Below are positions 32,506 through 39,551 of a stretch of 64,000 bases of DNA, one piece after another. Source of the DNA: Arthrobacter pascens (lineage in GTDB: Bacteria; Actinomycetota; Actinomycetes; Actinomycetales; Micrococcaceae); contig NZ_JAUSWY010000001.1 of assembly GCF_030815585.1 (NCBI RefSeq), forward strand, positions 310,001 through 374,000, in the 5' to 3' direction. The notes under the pieces are model-generated. The model did no database searches and had not been told where the DNA came from. It worked only from the letters and a program-made list of their open reading frames with translations. The position numbers and the translations under genes are program-made. How positions within the stretch are numbered: position 1 is the first letter of the stretch; each line of letters begins with the position of its first letter.

Positions 32506-33540
32506 TCAGGCGCGCACTGGGCCGATGGATTCCCGGAAGATGAGTTCCATCGGGGCGAGGGTCAGGGCAGTCTCGGTGGGTTGCTCGCCGCGAATCCTGG
32601 CGATCAGTTCCCCCATGCTTCTGGCCCCCAGCGCTTCAAGGTCCATGTGCACCGTGGAAATGGACGGTATGAAGTACGTCGATTCCGCCATGTCATCCCA
32701 GCCGAAGACGCTGACCTGATCAGGCACTGTGATGCCATGGTCGTGCAGCGCACGGACCACTCCCATGGCCACGGCGTCGTTGGCGGCCACCACGGCCGTC
32801 ACATCCGGCAAGGCAGCTATTTCCTGCCCGGCAGCGTAGCCGGAGGCCGATGACCAGTCGCCTGCAGCGACGCCCAGGGACGTCAGCCCCAGGCTGGCGA
32901 TGGTTTCCTCGTACACCGCAAGGCGGTTCCGGGCGGACTGCCAGGCGGCGGGCCCGGCCACATGATAGAAACACCGGTGTCCCAGGGATGCCAGATGTTC
33001 CACGATTTTGGCCGCGGCGGAGCCGTCCGCCAGGCTGCCGCGGGCGCGCATCCGGTTGTCGTACTCACCAGCCACGACCATGGGAACATCCGGCGCCTCG
33101 TCCGGGGATGCGCCGAGTTTGGAGGGCCGGGGGACAAAGGACAGGATGCCGGCAATGTCATCGCCCTGCAGCAGTCCCTGCAGCCGGCGTGCACGGGCTT
33201 CTGCGGTTCCCTCCATCGCCACCACATCAATGCGATAGTCTGCGGCGTGCGCGGTCTCCGCGGCACCGTTAAGCATGCGGATGGGGAAATACAGGGAGGC
33301 ATCCGGCACAACCACAACGATGCGGTACAGCTCGCGGGAACGCAGGGAGCGGGCGGCCAGGTTGGGTGTATAGCGGAGTTCCGCCAGTGCCTTCTCCACC
33401 CGTTCCAGTGTTGCCGGCTTGAGCTTGGCCTTGTCTTTCAGGTATCGCGACACCGTCTGGTGCGACACTCCGGCCAGGTCGGCCACGTCATAGATCGTGG
33501 GCGCCTTTGACCGGCCCGGTCCTACTGCTGATTGCACCAT
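32506..33540 (-). CDS. LacI family transcriptional regulator
   Basis: 344 aa; GGGAGG precedes ATG 33540. Helix-turn-helix TIYDVADLAGVSHQTVSRYL, hinge NLAARSLRSRELYRIVVVV and a ligand domain ending MDLEALGARSMGELIARI and LIFRESIG. It lies downstream of the cupin/DUF6807/Gfo-Idh-MocA/binding-protein operon on the same strand, separated by an 11-bp stem-loop. It is the best candidate for the protein binding the GTGATCGGTAAC/GTTATCGATCAC dyad at 37983-38025, though this assignment rests on proximity only. Confidence 0.9.
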   Translation of the reverse strand: MVQSAVGPGRSKAPTIYDVADLAGVSHQTVSRYLKDKAKLKPATLERVEKALAELRYTPNLAARSLRSRELYRIVVVVPDASLYFPIRMLNGAAETAHAADYRIDVVAMEGTAEARARRLQGLLQGDDIAGILSFVPRPSKLGASPDEAPDVPMVVAGEYDNRMRARGSLADGSAAAKIVEHLASLGHRCFYHVAGPAAWQSARNRLAVYEETIASLGLTSLGVAAGDWSSASGYAAGQEIAALPDVTAVVAANDAVAMGVVRALHDHGITVPDQVSVFGWDDMAESTYFIPSISTVHMDLEALGARSMGELIARIRGEQPTETALTLAPMELIFRESIGPVRA

Positions 33541-33576
33541 GGTGGCCTCCCTTCAGATTTTCTTCCTGCGGGTGTC

Positions 33577-33612
33577 GCGGGAGGGATCCGGCTCCAGCTT
33601 AATCCCTCCCGC
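33577..33612. terminator. Stem-loop between the cupin and lacI genes
   Basis: GCGGGAGGGAT pairs perfectly with ATCCCTCCCGC across 14 nt, just past the minus-strand stop of the cupin gene (33643). It probably ends the catabolic operon so that lacI is expressed separately. Confidence 0.55.
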
Positions 33613-33642
33613 TTTTCCGCGGCCCACCCACGCTGCCGTTGC

Positions 33643-34380
33643 TCAGAGAGGCCCGGCGTCCCACTTTTGCAGCATCCCGCACATGCCGAAGCTCCTGTCC
33701 GGGCCCGCCGGCGCTGTCCTTGATACCGCGGCGTCCTTAAAGTGGCTGAAGCGGCCCTCTGCCAGGTCCGCGAGCCAGTGTTCCGTCCGGGCGGCCTCCG
33801 GTGCAATGGTCCCGCTCCACAGCTCCTGCCAGCCCGAAACCCGGGACTGGACCAGGCGGACGGCATCACTGTGGAACTGTTCGATGGCGTCGAAGTCACC
33901 GGACAGCGCCGCATCCTTCAGCCGCTGGTAGCCAGCCATCGCCGCGTCCCGCCTGGTGCGCGCAGCCTCAGCCAGCGAGTCCGACGACGGCCTGGCAGCG
34001 AGTGCCGCGGTCCGGGAATACCGCTCCGGGTCAGCAACGATGTCCGCCTCGAAGGTCAGGACGGCGTCGCCTGCTTCCGGCAGCCCTCCGTTCTGCATGA
34101 TGGCCAGAATGTCCAGGCCGCCAGTGTTTACGATCCGGTGGATCGTTCCCGGGCTGAACCACAGGAGATCGTTGGCGGCCAGGTCGTGGGACTCGTAGCC
34201 GGACGACCGGATGGTCTCCACCCTTCCGGTTCCCGACAGCACCAGGTACGCCTCGGTGGAAGCCGTATGCATGTGCGGCGATCCGCCGCAGACTCCGTCT
34301 GCCGCTTCCCAGTCGTAGACGCCAAGCCGTGTGAGGGCCACCCCGCCGGGGAATGGGGCGGCTTCCTCCCTGGCCGTCAT
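33643..34380 (-). CDS. Cupin-domain protein
   Basis: 245 aa, start overlapping the DUF6807 stop (ATGA). A single cupin barrel at about residues 10-110: HMHTASTEAYLVLSGTGRVE gives the H-x-H-x(5-6)-E metal motif 1, and PGTIHRIVNTG gives motif 2 with its His. The C-terminal 120 residues are helical and not part of the cupin. Cupins of this kind act as sugar isomerases or dioxygenases, or simply bind sugars; the activity here is unknown. Same operon as Gfo/Idh/MocA and DUF6807 genes, which points to carbohydrate metabolism. Confidence 0.75.
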   Translation of the reverse strand: MTAREEAAPFPGGVALTRLGVYDWEAADGVCGGSPHMHTASTEAYLVLSGTGRVETIRSSGYESHDLAANDLLWFSPGTIHRIVNTGGLDILAIMQNGGLPEAGDAVLTFEADIVADPERYSRTAALAARPSSDSLAEAARTRRDAAMAGYQRLKDAALSGDFDAIEQFHSDAVRLVQSRVSGWQELWSGTIAPEAARTEHWLADLAEGRFSHFKDAAVSRTAPAGPDRSFGMCGMLQKWDAGPL

Positions 34381-35318
34381 GCCGTCGCCTTCACTGGCTG
34401 GTGACGCAGCACGTCGGCAGCGTCAGCCGCCAGGTTGACCAGACGGTCCTGGTTGGAGTCGCCGTCGGCGATCACCACGGCGTACCGGTTCACCATCGTT
34501 GCTCCATCGGCAAACGTGACTTCCTCGCTGAAGAATGGTGCGGGGCCGAAGCAGGCGAAGGGCTCGGACCGGGCAAACCACTCGGGCGGGTGCTGGGCAT
34601 TGGCGGCATCATCGGCGATCAGGACGGTGGAGAAGCGGCAGCTATCATCATGCTGGCCAACGAAGGCGAGCCACGGTCCGCGTGTTCCGCGGAGTGCCTC
34701 GCCCGTTGCTCCGCCCGGGCCGGCGATCCGGCCGCCGGCGAATTCCCGGGGCCCGCGCCAGAACAGGCCGCCGTAACCGGCGTTCTCGCGGCCCTCGGTG
34801 GTGGGGGAGCCGATCTGGATGTCCCGGCCGGAAACGTTGGTCATGTCCGTTTCGAAGACCAGCGTCCAGGAGTTTCCATCCTGGCCAGGGATGATCCGGA
34901 TGCCGCGGATTTCGTCAACAACCTTCTTGCCGTCCTCGGTCCACCAGCTCAGCGCATGCGTGAAACGGAACGTGCCGCCGTCGAGCCCGGCGTCGACGAC
35001 GCGCTCGTGGCGCATGCTTCCGTTATTGGGAAGCCATTTGTAGTCCTGCCCGCGGCGGTAGCTGGGACCGCCCCAGAAGTTGTCGTCGCCGAAATGCGGC
35101 AGCGACCAGGCGATGCCTTTGTGCCACACATGGTCCCAAGGGCGGTAGATGCTGACGATTTCCCCGGCGGTGGTCCGCAGCGGGTGGAAGAACGGCCGCG
35201 GTGACTCGCGCTGCTCGTCCGTGGCGTCGTAGGTGTACGTGGCGATCTCCAGATCCCCGAGCGAGATGGTCACGGACCTGTTGTCATCGCGCCAGCTGAG
35301 GGCTGTTGAATTGTTCAT
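34377..35318 (-). CDS. DUF6807 / PmoA family protein
   Basis: 313 aa. Recognised by RPFFHPLRTTAGEIVS, then DHVWHKGIAWSLPHFGDDNFWGG with its His-rich core, a C-terminal RSEPFACFGPAPFFSE segment and RYAVVIADG. PmoA-like proteins (so named in databases) are beta-sandwich proteins often found beside Gfo/Idh/MocA dehydrogenases in sugar catabolic loci; no enzymatic role is firmly known. Start and stop overlap both neighbours by four bases, indicating tight coupling. Confidence 0.8.
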   Translation of the reverse strand: MNNSTALSWRDDNRSVTISLGDLEIATYTYDATDEQRESPRPFFHPLRTTAGEIVSIYRPWDHVWHKGIAWSLPHFGDDNFWGGPSYRRGQDYKWLPNNGSMRHERVVDAGLDGGTFRFTHALSWWTEDGKKVVDEIRGIRIIPGQDGNSWTLVFETDMTNVSGRDIQIGSPTTEGRENAGYGGLFWRGPREFAGGRIAGPGGATGEALRGTRGPWLAFVGQHDDSCRFSTVLIADDAANAQHPPEWFARSEPFACFGPAPFFSEEVTFADGATMVNRYAVVIADGDSNQDRLVNLAADAADVLRHQPVKATA

Positions 35319-36442
35319 GCGTTGAGTGCCTCCTCTTCTTTCCAGGGTTCCAGGTGGCCGTCCATGCGGGCGAAGAACGGGCTGGACTCATCGATCTGAC
35401 CGCGGGCGATGGTGGTTCCGCTGACGCTGGACGCGTAGATGGCGCACGCCAGTTCCATGGTGGCGTAGGCATCTCGGATGGAGACGGGGGCGGGTTCTCC
35501 GCCCTGCAGGCTGCGGATGATGCCGGCGTACTGCGCCGCGTGCCCGCTTGCCTGGTCCTCACCTTGGGCCCAGAGGCCGACGACGGCGTCCTGGCCGGGT
35601 GCCGGCGTCACCGTCCAGTTGTGGTCGCTGTAGCCGTAGAGATGTTCAAGTTCGACTGTCGCGTTTTCGTAGTCCAGCCGGAGGTAGGAGGTTTCCCGCG
35701 GGGAAATGACGGAGTTGATGACGGTGGCAATCGCTCCGGATTCGAAGCGGACCACTGCGGCGGAGGCATCTTCGGTGTCGGTCTTCCTGGCGAGCTTGCC
35801 GGCGAAGGCCGTTACTTCCGACCAGGGACCCCAGAGGTGCAGGAGAAGGTCGAACTGGTGGATGCCGTGGCCCATGGTCGGCCCGCCTCCCTCCACATCC
35901 CAGAGGCCGCGCCACGGTACATCGAAATATGGCTGGTCGCGGAACCAGAGGGTGTTGCAGGTGCCTACCAGCTGCTTGCCCAGGACGCCGGATTGCTGCA
36001 GGGCGAGCAGCCGCTGGGCGCCGGACCCGAAGCGGTGCTGGAACACACAGCTGAGGGATCCTGACGACGCCGCTTCGGCGGCTTCGAGCTCGCGCATCTG
36101 GCTCAGGGACAGCGCGGGCGGCTTTTCGATGACGGCATGCAGTCCGTGGGAGAGCGCCCCGAGCGCCAGCGGAAAGTGGCTGGACGGGGGAGTGCAGATG
36201 GCTACGAGATCAAGCCCGCCGCCGTCGACCGCTTCTGCCAGGTCCGCCGCTGTGCGGGTGACGCCCCATTTGGCGGCGAAGGCCTCTGAGCGGGACGCGT
36301 CGATGTCGATGGCCGCTGTGAGTTCCACGCCTGGCTGCTGCCGGAGGGCCTCGGCATGGGCGTTGGCGATGCCGCCGGTGCCGATGAAGGCGACCCTCAG
36401 TGGCCGGCCATTGGCTTTATTGGTGTTGTGAGTGTCAGTCAT
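35315..36442 (-). CDS. Gfo/Idh/MocA family oxidoreductase
   Basis: 375 aa. N-terminal Rossmann fold with VAFIGTGGIANAHAEAL, AICTPPSSHFP and the conserved EKP (AVIEKPPALS). The C-terminal substrate domain has GGGPTMGHGIHQFDLLLHLWGP, where the His is the expected catalytic base. NAD(P)-dependent oxidation or epimerisation of a sugar or polyol in the cytoplasm. Two bases separate it from the binding-protein gene, and it overlaps the DUF6807 gene. Confidence 0.9.
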   Translation of the reverse strand: MTDTHNTNKANGRPLRVAFIGTGGIANAHAEALRQQPGVELTAAIDIDASRSEAFAAKWGVTRTAADLAEAVDGGGLDLVAICTPPSSHFPLALGALSHGLHAVIEKPPALSLSQMRELEAAEAASSGSLSCVFQHRFGSGAQRLLALQQSGVLGKQLVGTCNTLWFRDQPYFDVPWRGLWDVEGGGPTMGHGIHQFDLLLHLWGPWSEVTAFAGKLARKTDTEDASAAVVRFESGAIATVINSVISPRETSYLRLDYENATVELEHLYGYSDHNWTVTPAPGQDAVVGLWAQGEDQASGHAAQYAGIIRSLQGGEPAPVSIRDAYATMELACAIYASSVSGTTIARGQIDESSPFFARMDGHLEPWKEEEALNA

Positions 36443-36444
36443 TC

Positions 36445-37743
36445 TTACTTCCGGAGTGATGAGGAGAGTTCGTCAATGAAGGGCTGTGCGGCCTTTTCGG
36501 GGGTGGTGCGCTCGAAGAGGACATCTGAGGTGTAGCGGCTGAGGATGTCCAGGATGGTGCTTCCGCCGGCGGGCGTTATGGGCGGGGCGGGACGCACGTC
36601 GTTGGCGATGGCATCGGTGAAGTCGATGGCGGCCTTATCCGTGGCACCGAGCTTGGACGAAATAGCTTCGCGGATCTTCGTGTTGGCGGGGATCCCGCGT
36701 TCGGTCAGCATGATGTCGCCAGCGGTCTGGCTGTTGGTCAGGTAGTTCAGAAACTTTTCGGCCGCCTTCTGGTGCTTGCTGCGGGACGATACAGACCAGA
36801 ACATTGAGGGCTTGTAGTAGGCGCCTGGTTCCTTGGCGGCGGACTCACCGGGCAGTCGCAGCAGCTTCAGTTCCTGGCCGCTGGCTCCCGAGTAGGCCGT
36901 GAGCTGGGTGCTGAACACGCCAGCGAAGCCCATCTCGTTTTTGGCGATGGCGGTCTGGTTCAGGGATGCTGTGGCGTTTTCGATGATGGCCGAGGGCTTG
37001 GGGCCGGCACCGGACGTGGAGAGATCGAGGAGGTGCTTCCAGAAGGAGGCGAGGGTTTCAGGCTTGATGACCACCTTGCCGGAGTCGTCGTAGAGCCGGT
37101 CGCCGTTTTGCCGGGCCCAGATGTAGAGGTCCTGGTCACCGTAGGCAACGCCGACGCCGGCTGCTCCCGTGCCGCTGTCGCTGATCTGCTGTCCGAGCTT
37201 CTTGTAGTCGTCCCACGTCCATGTGGTGTCGTCGGGCAGTGCCACGCCCGCCTTGGCAAGGACGCCGGGGTTGGCCGCGATGCAATAGGTGGCGACACCG
37301 GTGACCAGGCCGACGAGCTTGCCGTCCACCTCGCCGCTCTTCAGCGTGTCCGCCTCAATGCCGGACGTATCCAGCCCGGTGAGTTTCTTCAGGTCCAGCA
37401 GGGCGCCGCGGTCACCGTACTCGCGGACGTACTTCTCGTCCATCTGGATGATGTCCGGGGCATCGTTGGCGGCCACTTGCGTGGCGAGCTTGTCCCAGTA
37501 GCCATTCCAGTCGCTGTATTCGCCCACCACGGTGATGTTGGGGTTTTCCGCCTGGAACGCGTCGATGACCTTTTGCGTTGCCTTCTGGCGTGCATCGCCG
37601 CCCCACCAGGTGAACCGGAGAGTGACCGGACCGGTCTCCTCTGCAGCGGGGGTGCCGGCGGCACACCCTGACAATGCTAGGACGGAGGCCGCCACCGCGG
37701 CTGAGAGCTTAAGGTAGCTCCGGCGGGTTGTGTCGTGGTTCAT
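36445..37743 (-). CDS. Sugar-binding lipoprotein with a Tat-type signal, no permease genes nearby
   Basis: 432 aa. The N-terminus TRRSYLK followed by a hydrophobic stretch and lipobox ALSGC (Cys27) looks like a twin-arginine lipoprotein signal, which is unusual for this family. The mature part is a family 1 extracellular binding protein: LRFTWWGGDARQKATQKVI, FQAENPNITVVGEY, DAPDIIQMDEKYVREY and the C-terminal PAQPF-like end. Normally two permease genes follow; here a dehydrogenase gene follows after two bases, so the partner permeases must be elsewhere. The promoter lies about 250 bp upstream. Confidence 0.88.
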   Translation of the reverse strand: MNHDTTRRSYLKLSAAVAASVLALSGCAAGTPAAEETGPVTLRFTWWGGDARQKATQKVIDAFQAENPNITVVGEYSDWNGYWDKLATQVAANDAPDIIQMDEKYVREYGDRGALLDLKKLTGLDTSGIEADTLKSGEVDGKLVGLVTGVATYCIAANPGVLAKAGVALPDDTTWTWDDYKKLGQQISDSGTGAAGVGVAYGDQDLYIWARQNGDRLYDDSGKVVIKPETLASFWKHLLDLSTSGAGPKPSAIIENATASLNQTAIAKNEMGFAGVFSTQLTAYSGASGQELKLLRLPGESAAKEPGAYYKPSMFWSVSSRSKHQKAAEKFLNYLTNSQTAGDIMLTERGIPANTKIREAISSKLGATDKAAIDFTDAIANDVRPAPPITPAGGSTILDILSRYTSDVLFERTTPEKAAQPFIDELSSSLRK

Positions 37744-38002
37744 GGGAGTCCTTTCGTGGGCGTCATCGTCGGCGCCTGATGTGGTTGGGAGCTACTTTGA
37801 GGAGGTGCGTCAGCCGGAAAACGGCACAGGTTGGCACCTGGTTAGTGGATGGATTCACGTCTTTCCTCACTCAGCAGGACTCTGCACGGCGACGTGGGGT
37901 CCTCTGGTTTCAACGGCAATGTTGCAGGTGGGTGCGGATGGCGGAGGCGTCGTGGGGCGGACTCTTAGGCCGACATCCGGCTAGAAAGTGATCGGTAACA
38001 CA
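37744..38002. other. Long untranslated leader of the binding-protein operon
   Basis: With the promoter at 38003-38031 (minus), the transcript would carry about 250 nt before ATG 37743. A possible 31-codon reading frame from GTG (37858-37763, minus) lies in it after AGGAAAG, but it is weakly supported. No known riboswitch pattern was recognised. Confidence 0.35.
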
Positions 38003-38031
38003 ATTATGGTTATCGATCACTTTCTTGTCAA
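37983..38031 (-). promoter_or_regulatory. Promoter overlapped by a LacI-type operator dyad
   Basis: Minus strand: TTGACA (38031-38026), 17 bp, CATAAT (38008-38003). AGAAAGTGATCGGTAAC (37983-37999, + strand) and the inverted GTTATCGATCACTTTCT (38009-38025) differ at one base. One arm fills the -35/-10 spacer exactly, and the other covers the start-site region. Confidence 0.75.
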
Positions 38032-38131
38032 CAGCTACCTGCCGGGCGTTCCGAAAAGGAAACAAGACGGCGGGAGGAGAGTGGCTGGTGGCGCTTCACC
38101 GGTCCAGCCCCGGCGGCCGAGGTCAATACAG

Positions 38132-39310
38132 CTAGCAGGCGTGATTGAGCGACTCCAGGGCTGCGTCCAGCATGTCGAGCACAAGCTGGTTGAACCCCGA
38201 CGGCGGCGATGCCGGTGGCAGCGCCACTGCCATCGCCACTTGCCGGGAACCGTCCGTGCTGATGAGGGCAACGGTCTCGTATCCCGGCACATCTCCAACG
38301 TGGCCGAAATAGTAGTTGTTGGAGCACGCATCGTAGCGTTGCTGGAGTCCGAGACCGTACTCCTCCTCTTTATTGACTTGATTCAACGTATACATTTCTA
38401 CGACCGTGCTGGCCTTCAGCAGCTTCCCCTGTGCCAGCGCGGCAAAGAAGATATTGAGGTCCGGTACGGTGGAGATCATCCCGTGGTCGGCGGCACCGTC
38501 GTGGATGGCGGGCAGCGTGACATCCGCCTGATTGCCGCCGAGGAGGACGTACCCGTGGGCCATCTTCTGTGGACCGGGATCGCTGCCCGCCATCAGGGTG
38601 TCCTGGAGCCCCAAGGGTGCCGCAATTTCGGTGTGAAGCACCTCGCCGATTTCGCGCCCGCGCAGCCGCTCGACGAGGAGCGCCAACGCAGCATAATTTG
38701 AGCCCGAGTACTTGAAGACGCCCTGGCGTTCCCATGGCCTGGTCGCAGCGACTGCCAGGCGTTCCTCATGGCTCAGGCGCTTGTCCAGTACCTCGCGCAT
38801 GGGTGTTGTCCCCAGCAATGTCTCCCAATAGTCGGGCATTCCGGACTGGTGATTGAGCAAGCTGCGCACGCTGACCGGCCCGGGCAGCCGGATCACCTTC
38901 TCCAGTTCCGGGAGATACTGCGTTATGGGGTCATCCAGCCGGACTTTCCCTTCCTCCACCAGCTTCATGACCGACACCGCCACCATGGCGTTCGTGACGT
39001 CACCGATGTGGACCTGGTCCGTCAGCCGGACCGGCTCCTGGTTCTCGAGGCTCCGGACGCCGGCGGCCTTGGACCATTCCCCAATCCGCGACTTGATCTG
39101 GATGAAGACCGACGGAGCCCCGGCATCAAGTATCAGTCCGCTGAACCGTTCCAGCGCCGGGACGAAGGCCGGGGAGGGCTGGACCGTGGGGGACTGCTGG
39201 TCAGGCGGGTTCGGTACCGCCGTGCAGCCTCCAAGGGTGAACGCCAATAGAGCTGCCGTGGCGGCGGCCGCGATGCGAAGCGAGATGACACGGGTGAATG
39301 CTGTCTGCAT
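38132..39310 (-). CDS. Beta-lactamase-like serine hydrolase lipoprotein lacking the catalytic Ser/Lys
   Basis: 392 aa from ATG 39310 after AAGGGCGATGAG. Signal peptide with lipobox TLGGC (Cys29). The fold is that of class-C-type/DD-peptidase proteins: KLVEEGKVRLDDPITQYLPEL, VRSLLNHQSGMPDYWE, FKYSGSNYAALALLVERLRG and GHVGDVPGYET as the third motif. The nucleophile motif S-x-x-K that should follow IG reads DVTN at residues 104-107 (canonical SVTK). Both the Ser and Lys are therefore replaced, so it is probably a non-catalytic binding protein at the cell surface. The frame is otherwise intact. Confidence 0.85.
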   Translation of the reverse strand: MQTAFTRVISLRIAAAATAALLAFTLGGCTAVPNPPDQQSPTVQPSPAFVPALERFSGLILDAGAPSVFIQIKSRIGEWSKAAGVRSLENQEPVRLTDQVHIGDVTNAMVAVSVMKLVEEGKVRLDDPITQYLPELEKVIRLPGPVSVRSLLNHQSGMPDYWETLLGTTPMREVLDKRLSHEERLAVAATRPWERQGVFKYSGSNYAALALLVERLRGREIGEVLHTEIAAPLGLQDTLMAGSDPGPQKMAHGYVLLGGNQADVTLPAIHDGAADHGMISTVPDLNIFFAALAQGKLLKASTVVEMYTLNQVNKEEEYGLGLQQRYDACSNNYYFGHVGDVPGYETVALISTDGSRQVAMAVALPPASPPSGFNQLVLDMLDAALESLNHAC

Positions 39311-39493
39311 CTCATCGCCCTTCAAGGGCCGGTCCGCAGCTGGACTCCCGAGAGACCGCCAACTGCGCCGGTACGATCGATCTTCCTCAGAGCCGGGGCG
39401 GCCGTCAAGCATGCAAACGCCGGCCAATAGCGCAAGGACGCAGGCCCTGCGGAACGGGAGCGGGGCTGCGTGGGGTGTGGGTTAAACGCCGGG

Positions 39494-39523
39494 GGGCGAC
39501 GGCGGGACCTCCCGCCGTCGCCC
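39494..39523. terminator. Palindromic stem-loop terminator, copy 7 of 12
   Basis: GGGCGACGGCGGGA pairs with TCCCGCCGTCGCCC across CC (14 pairs). An A-to-C change in... the usual GTC arm is GCC here, and the partner has changed to GGC, keeping the pair. It lies past the minus-strand stop at 39552. Confidence 0.8.
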
Positions 39524-39551
39524 TCTGACCTTTTATTTTCCGCGAAGGGAG

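Noticed and set aside
37763..37858. 31-codon leader ORF upstream of the Tat-type binding protein
   Set aside because: GTG start with only two bases from the purine-rich stretch and no conservation evidence; noted within the leader entry but not called.
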